The notes under the pieces were generated by a model. It searched no databases, was not told where the DNA came from, and worked only from the letters and a program-made list of their open reading frames with translations. From NCBI GenBank assembly GCA_039812545.1, contig JBDIAR010000070.1, forward strand, positions 1 through 16,715: 16,715 nucleotides of DNA, written 5' to 3'. A program made the translations under genes and the position numbers. How positions within the stretch are numbered: the stretch's first letter is position 1; each line of letters opens with the position of its first letter. Below, one piece after another: positions 6,948-13,570 of this stretch. This DNA is from JBDIAR01 sp039812545 (lineage in GTDB: Bacteria; Actinomycetota; Actinomycetes; Actinomycetales; Dermatophilaceae).

Positions 6948-6953
6948 ACCCTA
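6948..6953 (-). promoter_or_regulatory. pyrE -10 box with leaderless geometry
   Basis: On the minus strand TAGGGT (TANNNT) ends 6 nt before the GTG at 6941, so transcription would begin at or next to the start codon. The -35 region is a poor match to TTGACA. The Crp-like sites would be centred near -63.5 and -92.5 from this start. Confidence 0.45.
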
Positions 6954-6996
6954 TCCAGGCGCACGACACCGCGTCGTACCGGCGCGAACCCGACGC

Positions 6997-7012
6997 TGTG
7001 ACCGACCTCACA
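6997..7012. promoter_or_regulatory. Crp/GlxR-type operator, site 1
   Basis: TGTGACCGACCTCACA is a perfect TGTGA-N6-TCACA palindrome, the core recognised by Crp-family regulators including actinobacterial GlxR and mycobacterial Crp. It lies midway between divergent pyrE and the mannosyltransferase gene. Confidence 0.7.
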
Positions 7013-7025
7013 GCGACAACCGCAG

Positions 7026-7041
7026 AGTGACCGACCTCACA
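7026..7041. promoter_or_regulatory. Crp/GlxR-type operator, site 2
   Basis: AGTGACCGACCTCACA differs from site 1 only in its first base and keeps the same six-base centre CCGACC. The two sites are 29 bp apart centre to centre. The identical spacer means this could be a recent duplication as well as a paired operator. Confidence 0.62.
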
Positions 7042-7063
7042 TGGCGAGGCGGGAATGGTGCGC

Positions 7064-7092
7064 TTGACCACTGACGTTGACCGGCGTAGACG
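7064..7092 (+). promoter_or_regulatory. Candidate promoter for the MptB-like gene
   Basis: TTGACC (7064-7069) is separated by exactly 17 bp from TAGACG (7087-7092). A start near 7099 would leave a leader of about 48 nt before the TTG at 7147. The Crp-like sites would then be centred near -65.5 and -94.5. A second TTGACC at 7077-7082 has no matching -10 box. Confidence 0.45.
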
Positions 7093-7146
7093 GCGCGTCG
7101 GGCCGGGCATCCGACGGACCGATTGCGCGCGACGAGAGGCTTCCTT

Positions 7147-8694
7147 TTGACGGCAACCGGCTTGGCCACGCAGGGTTCACTGCGGGCCCGCTACGAGTCC
7201 TGGCGCGACGAACTCGCCATCGCATGGGCCTCGCCCGCCGTGCGGCGCGGCGTCGTCGGCGCGACTCTTCTGCTGGCCGGGGCGCTCAGCCCGGCATACC
7301 TGCCCGGATTCAGCCCGCTGCGCTCGCTGACCAGCCCGTTCCTCGGCAACTGGGCGTTCCAGACGGCGGTCGCCTCCCTGATGCTTGTTGGGGTCGTCGT
7401 CCTGTTCGACGCCTGGCTGCGGCTGCGCCCACGGGCCGGGGTCGAGACCCTGGTCACCGCCCGCGCCACCTTGACCTGGTGGTGCCTGCCGCTGCTCGTG
7501 GCCCCGCCGCTGTTCTCCAGCGACTCCTTCTCGTATGCCGCCCAGGGCCGGCTGGTCAGCGAGGGCATCGACCCCTACCAGTACGGCCCGCTGCTCGGAC
7601 CGTCGAACTTCCGTGAGCTGGTCGACCCGCTGTGGCTCTACACCCCGGCGCCGTACGGCCCGTGGGCCCTGCAGATCAACCGCATCATCGTCGACTTCAC
7701 CGGCGGCAACGCCTGGTGGTCCGCCGTCCTCATGCGCCTCCCGGCGCTGGTCGGGGTCGGCCTGCTGTTCTGGGCGCTGCGCCGGCTCGCGGCCACCTTC
7801 GGCGTCGACCCGGCCAAGGCCGTCTGGTGGGGTGTGCTCAACCCGGTCGTGGTCATGCACTTCATCGGCGGCTCGCACAACGACTCCCTGATGGTCGGCT
7901 TGGGCGCCGTGGCGCTGGTGCTGGCCGCCGAGGGGTTCGTCGGCGGTTCGGCCGCGATGCTCGCCGTCGCCGCCCTGGTCAAGCAACCGATCGGCTTCCT
8001 GCTGCCGGCCACGATCGCCTTGGCGCTGGCCCACCGACACGGCACGCCCCGACCCCGGTTCCAGGACGTGGTGCGCGGCTCGCTGGCCTCCGGCGCCGCG
8101 TTCGCCGGGACCTTCGTCGCCGGCACGCTGATGAGCGGGCTCGGATTCGGCTGGATCGGCGCCGCCGGCGTTCCCGGCTCGGTCGGCAGCCTGTCGCCGT
8201 CCACGAACCTCGGCAAACTGCTCGAGTGGACCCTCGGCGCGCTGCACGCGCCGGCCTCCGCAATCGCCCTGGCCATGCCGTCGGCCCGGGTGCTCGTCGT
8301 GGTCGTGGGCCTGGGCCTGACCGCATACTTCGCCTTGCGCTGCCTGCACGACGCGAGCCGAGCACCGGCATACATCTGCTGGGGGATGCTCGCCGTCGCC
8401 GCCTGCTTGCCCGCGCTGCAGGCCTGGTACCTCCTGTGGGGCGGGGTCTTCATCGGTCTGGTCGCCCTCAGCGCCCACCAGGAGCGGATCGTCCTGATCC
8501 TGATGGTCGCGGTCCTCGGGTACTCCACGATCGACGCGGTGTTCCGCACCGGGCTGGTGTCCTTCGTGATCCTCGGGGTCGCCGGCGTCGCGCTGACCCT
8601 GCTCACCCGCCGTCGGCTCGCCGACCCGGTCGAGGAGTTCGACCGGACCGTGGGCGAGGCCGTCCGAACCGAGTTCGGCCGGCTCCACCGCTGA
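7147..8694 (+). CDS. mptB: MptB-like polyprenol-phosphomannose-dependent mannosyltransferase (GT-C)
   Basis: This is an integral-membrane GT-C glycosyltransferase that would add alpha-1,6-mannose from polyprenyl-phosphomannose to a lipid-anchored mannan on the outer face of the membrane. The 515-residue product has about 11-13 hydrophobic segments and the family signature SDSFSYAAQGRLVSEGIDPYQYGP at about 125-148, followed by VDPLWLYTPAPYGPWAL and NPVVVMHFIGGSHNDSLMVGL. The acidic residue in SDSFSY sits in the first outer loop, as expected for the catalytic site of this class. I chose the TTG at 7147 because GAGAGG (7134-7139) lies 7 nt upstream; a TTG at 7123 is an alternative. In mycobacteria this family builds lipomannan; here the product is inferred by homology. 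It is transcribed away from pyrE, under the Crp-like sites. Confidence 0.85.
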   Translation: MTATGLATQGSLRARYESWRDELAIAWASPAVRRGVVGATLLLAGALSPAYLPGFSPLRSLTSPFLGNWAFQTAVASLMLVGVVVLFDAWLRLRPRAGVETLVTARATLTWWCLPLLVAPPLFSSDSFSYAAQGRLVSEGIDPYQYGPLLGPSNFRELVDPLWLYTPAPYGPWALQINRIIVDFTGGNAWWSAVLMRLPALVGVGLLFWALRRLAATFGVDPAKAVWWGVLNPVVVMHFIGGSHNDSLMVGLGAVALVLAAEGFVGGSAAMLAVAALVKQPIGFLLPATIALALAHRHGTPRPRFQDVVRGSLASGAAFAGTFVAGTLMSGLGFGWIGAAGVPGSVGSLSPSTNLGKLLEWTLGALHAPASAIALAMPSARVLVVVVGLGLTAYFALRCLHDASRAPAYICWGMLAVAACLPALQAWYLLWGGVFIGLVALSAHQERIVLILMVAVLGYSTIDAVFRTGLVSFVILGVAGVALTLLTRRRLADPVEEFDRTVGEAVRTEFGRLHR

Positions 8695-8733
8695 CGTCGC
8701 GGCCCCACCTGCCGCGAACCGGCCCCCTCCCCC

Positions 8734-9519
8734 TCAGCCCTCGCGATTGGCCGGGCGCCGGCCCGAGCTCAGCGCCCCTGAAAGCCGGTTCTTGACGCCC
8801 CGCGGGATCACCGTCAACGCCGTCGACAACACCTTGTACTGCCACCCGGGCACCGACAGCACCGCCCCGGCGTCGGCGGCGGCGAGCGCGTCGGCGACCA
8901 GCCGGTCGGCGTCGAGCCAGGCCACCCCGGGCAGGCGCGACATGTTCATCTGCGCGCGCTGATGGAACTCGGTGCGGGTGAACCCCGGGCACAAGGCCGT
9001 GGCGGTCACCCCGGTCCCCCGCAACTCGGTCGCCAGTCCTTCGGTGAAGGTCACCACCCAAGCCTTGGCCGCCGAATAGGTGCCCAACGAGGCGAAGGCG
9101 GCGACCGAGGCGACGTTGATGATCTGCCCGGATCCGCGTTCGCGCATCCGCAGCGCCGCGGCGTGGCTGAGCACGAGGACCGCCCGCACCAGGACGTCCA
9201 GCAGCTCCTCCTCCGGCCCGATCTCGTTGCGCAGGAAATCCTTGGCCAGCCCGAACCCGGCGTTGTTGACCAGGATCTCGACCGGCGCGTCCGGGTCGTT
9301 GATCCGGTCGACGACCCACTGGACCTGGTCGCGGTGCGCCAGGTCGGCGACGAACGGGACGGCCCGTATGCCGTGCGCCGCCGCGAGTTCGCCGGCGACC
9401 TGTTCCAGCCGCTCCCGGTTGCGCGCCACGAGCACGAGATCGTGCCCGCGGGCCGCCAGTTGGCGGGCGAATTCGAGCCCGATGCCCGCGGTGGCGCCGG
9501 TGACGAGAGCGGTTGTCAT
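8734..9519 (-). CDS. Classical SDR-family NAD(P)-dependent oxidoreductase
   Basis: This is a short-chain dehydrogenase/reductase with a Rossmann fold, probably cytoplasmic, of unknown substrate. The 261-residue product has TGATAGIG (7-14) for cofactor binding, NNAG (85-88), catalytic Ser138 (INVAS) and Tyr148-x3-Lys152 (YSAAK). The Ser-Tyr spacing is 10 residues rather than the usual 13, giving a compact loop. ARN at 32-34 after the second strand is compatible with NADP(H). The C-terminus VPGWQYKVLSTALTVIPRGVKNRLSG resembles DltE-like short-chain dehydrogenases. The start is ATG 9519; an upstream in-frame extension to 9555 would enter the divergent exonuclease gene and lacks support. TACGTT 6 nt before the ATG suggests leaderless transcription. 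Confidence 0.9.
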   Translation of the reverse strand: MTTALVTGATAGIGLEFARQLAARGHDLVLVARNRERLEQVAGELAAAHGIRAVPFVADLAHRDQVQWVVDRINDPDAPVEILVNNAGFGLAKDFLRNEIGPEEELLDVLVRAVLVLSHAAALRMRERGSGQIINVASVAAFASLGTYSAAKAWVVTFTEGLATELRGTGVTATALCPGFTRTEFHQRAQMNMSRLPGVAWLDADRLVADALAAADAGAVLSVPGWQYKVLSTALTVIPRGVKNRLSGALSSGRRPANREG

Positions 9520-9525
9520 GGGCCG

Positions 9526-9535
9526 AACGTAGGCT
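9526..9535. promoter_or_regulatory. Overlapping back-to-back -10 boxes (bidirectional promoter)
   Basis: The ten bases AACGTAGGCT contain TAGGCT on the plus strand (9530-9535), 7 nt before the exonuclease GTG at 9543. On the minus strand they contain TACGTT (9531-9526), 6 nt before the SDR ATG at 9519. The two TANNNT boxes share the T-A pair at 9530-9531. The whole divergent gap is 23 bp, so both messages would be leaderless. Confidence 0.5.
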
Positions 9536-9542
9536 GGCGTTC

Positions 9543-10334
9543 GTGCGCATCGCAACTTGGAACGTCAACTCCATCCGGTCCCGTGCCGAGCGGGTGACGA
9601 ACTGGCTGGCCCGCAGCGACGTCGACGTCCTGGCGATCCAGGAGACCAAGTGCCGGGACGACCAGTTCCCGATGCTGGGGTTCGCCGCGGCCGGGTACGA
9701 GGTCGCGCACGTCGGCTACGACCAGTGGAACGGCGTGGCGGTCGCCTCTCGGGTGGGGATCGAGGAGATCGAGGTCGGCTTCCCCGGTATGCCGACCTGG
9801 GCCGGCGCCGCCCGCCCCGAGGCCCGCGCGCTCGGGGTTACCTGCGCCGGAGTGCGCTTCTGGAGCCTCTACGTCCCCAACGGACGGGCCCTCGACGACC
9901 CACACATGGCTTACAAGCTGGCCTGGCTGCACGCGCTGGCCGGCGCCGGCCGCGACTGGCTGGCCGCGAATCCCACGGCCCAGATCGTGCTCATGGGCGA
10001 CTGGAACGTCGCGCCGCTGGACGAGGACGTGTGGTCGATGGAGTACTACGCCGACAAGTCGCACGTCTCGCCGGGCGAACGCGCCGGCTTCTTCGACGTC
10101 GTCGAGGCGGGGTATGCCGATGTCGTGCGCCCGCACTGTCCGGGGCCGGGGGTGTACACCTATTGGGACTACACCCAGCTGCGGTTCCCCAAACGGCAGG
10201 GGATGCGGATCGACTTCGCGCTCGCCTCGCCCGCCCTGGCCGCCCGCGTGACCGGGGCCGCCATCGACCGCGAGGAACGCAAGGGCAAGGGCGCCAGTGA
10301 TCACGCCCCCGTCGTCGTCGAACTCTCGCCATGA
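9543..10334 (+). CDS. xthA: Exodeoxyribonuclease III (AP endonuclease)
   Basis: This is a Mg2+-dependent AP endonuclease / 3'-5' exonuclease of the ExoIII (Xth) family for base-excision repair. The 263-residue product matches the family length (E. coli XthA is 268). Active-site motifs are complete: TWNVNS (5-10) with the metal-site Asn, QETK with Glu34, SLYVPNG with Tyr110, GDWNVAP with Asp153 and Asn155, MRIDFAL (221-227), and SDHAPV with Asp253-His254. The start is GTG 9543 (VRIATWNVNS), where homology begins; the frame is open 30 bases further, but that would overlap the SDR gene. TAGGCT 7 nt upstream predicts a leaderless transcript starting at the GTG. Confidence 0.95.
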   Translation: MRIATWNVNSIRSRAERVTNWLARSDVDVLAIQETKCRDDQFPMLGFAAAGYEVAHVGYDQWNGVAVASRVGIEEIEVGFPGMPTWAGAARPEARALGVTCAGVRFWSLYVPNGRALDDPHMAYKLAWLHALAGAGRDWLAANPTAQIVLMGDWNVAPLDEDVWSMEYYADKSHVSPGERAGFFDVVEAGYADVVRPHCPGPGVYTYWDYTQLRFPKRQGMRIDFALASPALAARVTGAAIDREERKGKGASDHAPVVVELSP

Positions 10335-10433
10335 ATTGTGTCGAGGGCCGATGAGTTCGGGCGGCGAGCCGGGTCTAACCGGTGTGGGCACCCACCCCGG
10401 GACCTGCACACGACACCCTGAAGGAGTTTCTCC

Positions 10434-10850
10434 ATGCACGACATGATCTTCGTCAACCTGCCGGTCATCGACCTGGACCGAACGCGCCGGTTCTACACCG
10501 AGTTGGGCTATACGTTCAACGAGAAGTTCTGCGACGGGAAGGCCCTGTGTCTGGAGGTGGGACCGAATATCTATGCGATGCTGCTGCAGCGCGACTTCTT
10601 CGGCACCTTCCACCACCTGCCCACCGGCGATCCGGCCACCACCACGCAGGTGCTGCTGGCGGTCAGCGCTCGATCCCGCGAGGAGGTCGACGCCCTCGTC
10701 GACCGGGCGATCGCGGGCGGAGCGGCGGCCGGGCGCACCGAGGACCACGGGTTCATGTACGGGCGCTCGTGGTCCGATCCCGACGGCATCGTCTGGGAGT
10801 GCATCTGGATGGACCCGCAGGCCGCCCAAGACGGACCCCCGAAGGAGTAA
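10434..10850 (+). CDS. VOC family (glyoxalase/bleomycin-resistance-like) protein
   Basis: This is a 138-residue single-domain vicinal-oxygen-chelate protein. It starts with the typical first strand and helix, MIFVNLPVIDLDRTRRFYTELGY, and ends with GFMYGRSWSDPDGIVWECIWMDP, the paired beta-alpha-beta-beta-beta arrangement of the fold. Candidate metal ligands are the C-terminal acidic residue in WECIW and a histidine in FHHLP, but I cannot assign them firmly. The relatives are a widespread lactoylglutathione-lyase-like group without a known reaction. The start ATG has a strong ribosome site (AAGGAG with a TTTCTCC spacer). It is directly followed, 6 bp after its TAA, by the ECF sigma gene, whose ribosome site lies inside the VOC 3' end, so the two form an operon. 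Confidence 0.88.
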   Translation: MHDMIFVNLPVIDLDRTRRFYTELGYTFNEKFCDGKALCLEVGPNIYAMLLQRDFFGTFHHLPTGDPATTTQVLLAVSARSREEVDALVDRAIAGGAAAGRTEDHGFMYGRSWSDPDGIVWECIWMDPQAAQDGPPKE

Positions 10851-10856
10851 TCGCTC

Positions 10857-11888
10857 GTGACCGGTCCTTGCGCACCGGACACCTCCGCGGCCGACACCCC
10901 TCCTGCGACATGGGTTGGCGTGCCGGCCGCGGATTTCGAAGAGGCCACCGCGTGGCTGCGCCCCGAACTGCTCGCGCACTGTTATCGGATGCTCGGCTCG
11001 TTCACGGAGGCCGAGGACCAGGTTCAGGAGACGTACCTACGGGCCTGGCGGGCCTTCCACCAATTCGACGGGCGGTCGTCGGTGCGGACCTGGATGTATG
11101 CCATCGCCACCCGGCGGTGCCTGAGCTCCCTGCGAGACGGGACCCGCCGGGTGTTGCCCTCGACGATCAGCGATCGCCCCGGCGACCCGGCCGAGGAACT
11201 CGTCGCGCGCCACGACGTGGCCTGGCTCGAACCGCTCCCGGACCCCGCCCAGGTCGCTGAGGTACGCGGCGATGTCGCCCTGGCCATGGTCGCCGCGCTC
11301 CAGGAACTGCCGGCCCGGCAACGCGCCGCATTGCTGATGCGAGACGTCTTGGCCTTTTCGGCGGTCGAGACCGCCGAAGCCCTGGGCAGCAGCGTCGCGG
11401 CCGTCAACAGTGCTCTGCAGAGAGCTCGCGCCGCTATGGGGCCGCGTGCCCGTCGGTCCGGGCTGCGGACCCAAGATCTCGACGATCGCGGACGACGGAT
11501 CCACCGCGACTTCTGCCTCGCCTTCGAACGCGGAGATGTGGCCGGCGTGGTGCGGTTGCTGGCCACCGATGTCGTCTGGGAAATGCCGCCGTTCGACCGG
11601 TGGTATGCCGGTCCGGCCGACGTGGGCCGCCTCGTCGCGGCGCAGTGCCCGGCGCAGCACCCCGGGGACTTGCGACTTGTGGCCTGCAGCGTCAACGGCC
11701 AGCCCGGAGCCGGCATGTACCTGCGCGACCCGGACACGGGCACCCACCGGCCCTTCCAACTCGTCGTCCTGGACATCTTCGAGGGCGCCATCACCCACGT
11801 CACCGGATTCTTCGATCTCGCCATCGGCGGCGGCTTGTTCCAGGCAGCCGGGTTACCGCAGAGCCCTCCGCCTTGTCAGGCCCTCTGA
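10857..11888 (+). CDS. ECF sigma factor with SnoaL-like C-terminal domain (TIGR02960/SigG-like)
   Basis: This is an extracytoplasmic-function sigma-70 factor of 343 residues, longer than the roughly 180-200 of a minimal ECF sigma. Region 2 is at about 34-95 (LRPELLAHCYRMLGSFTEAEDQVQETYLRAWRAF...SSVRTWMYAIATRRCLSSLR). Region 4 is at about 145-195 (ALQELPARQRAALLMRDVLAFSAVETAEALGSSVAAVNSALQRARA). A SnoaL/NTF2-like domain spans about 215-330 (DFCLAFERGDVAGVVRLLATDVVWEMPP...TGFFDLA). The linker SDRPGDPAEELVARHDVAWLEPLPD is characteristic of the SigG-like TIGR02960 group. In that group the C-terminal domain is thought to replace a separate anti-sigma factor, and none is encoded next door. The start GTG 10857 is set by AGGAG at 10843-10847 with 9 nt spacing. 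Confidence 0.88.
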   Translation: MTGPCAPDTSAADTPPATWVGVPAADFEEATAWLRPELLAHCYRMLGSFTEAEDQVQETYLRAWRAFHQFDGRSSVRTWMYAIATRRCLSSLRDGTRRVLPSTISDRPGDPAEELVARHDVAWLEPLPDPAQVAEVRGDVALAMVAALQELPARQRAALLMRDVLAFSAVETAEALGSSVAAVNSALQRARAAMGPRARRSGLRTQDLDDRGRRIHRDFCLAFERGDVAGVVRLLATDVVWEMPPFDRWYAGPADVGRLVAAQCPAQHPGDLRLVACSVNGQPGAGMYLRDPDTGTHRPFQLVVLDIFEGAITHVTGFFDLAIGGGLFQAAGLPQSPPPCQAL

Positions 11889-12135
11889 AAGCGGGTCCCG
11901 GAGGCCCATGGTCGGGCACACGGCGTTCGTCGACTAAACTGGTCAAGACGGCCCGCCCAGTTCTGCCTCGGGCCGCAGGTCCAGCAGGCGCGACGCCACG
12001 GTCCCCGCACGGAGACCCACCGGCGGCCCCCAGACCTCTCAGACTCTTCAGGTCCTCTTGACGTGTCGGTGCCCACAGCGCCGCGGCCACCGGTCGCGCC
12101 GGGCGGAACGACAACCTTGTTATCGGAGCTTTCAC
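11889..12135 (+). promoter_or_regulatory. Gene-free leader region upstream of the DEAD-box helicase
   Basis: No coding frame is supported in these 247 bp. TAAACT (11935-11940) is a possible -10 box without a good -35; it would give a leader of about 190 nt. Just downstream, CGGCCCG (11949-11955) and CGGGCCG (11969-11975) form a perfect 7-bp stem with a 13-nt loop. The segment before the start is less GC-rich (TTGTTATCGGAGCTTTCAC) and contains the GGAG ribosome site. Long structured leaders on RNA-helicase genes would fit autoregulation or cold control, but that is inference. Confidence 0.35.
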
Positions 12136-13518
12136 TTGTCACACAACACCTTCGGCGCGCTCGGCGTGCCGTCGTCCCTCGCTGCCGTCCTCGCCGAGCG
12201 CGGCATCACCATTCCCACCCCGATCCAGGCCGCCACCCTGCCGGACGCCCTCGCCGGTCGCGATGTCCTCGGCCGTGGACGTACCGGTTCGGGCAAGACG
12301 TACGCCTTCCTCCTGCCGATGGTCGCCCGTCTGTCCACCCGTCTGTCCACCCGTCTGGCCACCGGCGGACGGTCGACTCGGCCGGCACCCGGCCGGCCGC
12401 GCGCGCTGGTCCTGGCGCCCACCCGCGAACTCGTCAGCCAGATCGACGAAGCCCTCGCGCCCCTCGCGGCCGCGGCCGGGCTCACCTCCCAGACGGTGTT
12501 CGGCGGCGTGAGCCAGAACCCTCAGGTCAGCGCCCTGCGTCGCGGTGTCGACATCGTCATCGCCTGCCCGGGCCGACTCGAGGACCTCATCGGTCAGGGC
12601 CACGTGCGCCTGGACGCGGTGGAGATCACCGTGTTGGACGAGGCCGACCACATGGCCGACCTCGGCTTCCTTCCCGGCGTGCGGCGCATCATGGACCGCA
12701 CCCCCGTCACGGGCCAGCGCATGCTGTTCTCGGCGACCCTGGATGCCGGCGTCAACGTGCTGGTCAAGCGCTATCTCCAGCAGCCCGTCGTGCATCAAGC
12801 CGACTCGGAGACCTCGCCGGTCGACACCATGAGCCACCACATCCTGCACGTGACCCCGGATGCGCATCTGGCGGTTCTCATCGACCTCGCCGCCGCACCG
12901 GGGCGCACCATCGTGTTCACCCGGACCAAGCACCGGGCCAAGAAGATCGCCCGACAGCTCAACGCCTCCGGAGTGCCCGCGGTGGAGTTGCACGGCAACC
13001 TGTCACAGAACGCCCGGGTTCGCACGATGGATGCGTTCCACAGCGGCGCCGCGGACACCCTGGTCGCCACCGATATCGCCGCCCGGGGCATCCACGTCGA
13101 CGATGTCGGGGTGGTGGTCCACGCCGACCCGCCGATCGAGCACAAGGCCTATCTGCACCGCTCCGGCCGGACGGCGCGGGCCGGCAACGAGGGCACCGTC
13201 ATCACCTTGATGACCGACGATCAGGTCCGCGATGTCCGGGACCTCACCCGCAAGGCGGGCATAACGGCGACGACCACCAAGGTCGGCGCCGGTCACCCGC
13301 TGCTGAAGGAGCTCGCCCCCGGCGAGCGCAGCTTCTCGGGGCCGTTCGTGGCCACCGGCGCGGCCCACCCGCAGCCGGCTCGCCCACGCCCGCGCGCCGG
13401 GAACCGCGGCGCGCCCCGCCCCACGCGCGAACCGGGTCGCCGAGGCGGAGCGCCCAGCCGGCACACCGGTGGAGCGGCGGCCTTCTCGGCGAGCACGCGG
13501 GTGGGTCGCGGCCGCTGA
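12136..13518 (+). CDS. DEAD-box ATP-dependent RNA helicase
   Basis: This is a superfamily-2 RNA helicase for RNA unwinding in ribosome assembly or mRNA turnover. The 460-residue product has the Q motif (GITIPTPIQ with an upstream Phe in FGALGV), motif I GRGRTGSGKT (46-55), Ia PTREL, GG, CPGRLED, motif II DEAD (168-171), III SAT (199-201), IV IVFTRTK, V ATDIAARGIHV and VI HRSGRTARAG (341-350). All are intact. The tail after about 415 is Arg/Gly/Pro-rich (PARPRPRAGNRGAPRPTREPGRRGG), like the RNA-binding tails of RhlE/DeaD relatives. I chose the TTG at 12136 because GGAG (12125-12128) is 7 nt upstream and homology begins there; the open frame upstream to 12058 is arginine-rich shadow. Motif I starts GRGR rather than the usual AxTG. 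Confidence 0.93.
   Translation: MSHNTFGALGVPSSLAAVLAERGITIPTPIQAATLPDALAGRDVLGRGRTGSGKTYAFLLPMVARLSTRLSTRLATGGRSTRPAPGRPRALVLAPTRELVSQIDEALAPLAAAAGLTSQTVFGGVSQNPQVSALRRGVDIVIACPGRLEDLIGQGHVRLDAVEITVLDEADHMADLGFLPGVRRIMDRTPVTGQRMLFSATLDAGVNVLVKRYLQQPVVHQADSETSPVDTMSHHILHVTPDAHLAVLIDLAAAPGRTIVFTRTKHRAKKIARQLNASGVPAVELHGNLSQNARVRTMDAFHSGAADTLVATDIAARGIHVDDVGVVVHADPPIEHKAYLHRSGRTARAGNEGTVITLMTDDQVRDVRDLTRKAGITATTTKVGAGHPLLKELAPGERSFSGPFVATGAAHPQPARPRPRAGNRGAPRPTREPGRRGGAPSRHTGGAAAFSASTRVGRGR
12327..12362. repeat. Three in-frame 12-bp tandem repeats in the helicase gene
   Basis: CCGTCTGTCCAC occurs at 12327-12338 and 12339-12350, then as CCGTCTGGCCAC at 12351-12362. It encodes RLST-RLST-RLAT just after motif I, a surface-loop insertion before the Ia region. 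Copy-number changes would stay in frame. Confidence 0.9.
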
Positions 13519-13524
13519 TCCCCC

Positions 13525-13553
13525 GGGCCTCGCGAACCCGAACGAGGGCGCCC
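13525..13553. terminator. Possible bidirectional hairpin between helicase and MFS genes
   Basis: In the 52-bp convergent gap CCTCG (13528-13532) pairs with CGAGG (13543-13547), and outer GGG (13525-13527) can pair with CCC (13551-13553) across a 3-nt bulge. There is no T-tract on either side, so an intrinsic terminator is only a weak proposal. Confidence 0.25.
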
Positions 13554-13570
13554 CAGGAGCCGAGATGCTG

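Noticed and set aside
7177..8688. A 503-codon minus-strand open frame opposite the mannosyltransferase
   Set aside because: Its composition is typical of antisense shadow (Gln/Asp/Arg/Gly-rich) and it has no recognisable motif, while the plus strand encodes an obvious GT-C membrane enzyme.
8695..8733. Terminator between the mannosyltransferase and SDR genes
   Set aside because: The 39-bp convergent gap is C-rich but shows no stable inverted repeat or T-tract.
10381..10395. GTGGG-CA-CCCAC hairpin before the VOC gene as a terminator or operator
   Set aside because: A 5-bp stem with a 2-nt loop is sterically poor, has no T-tract, and is expected by chance in GC-rich DNA.
12327..12362. Short direct repeats as a CRISPR remnant
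   Set aside because: The units are contiguous without spacers, in frame with the helicase, and only 12 bp long.
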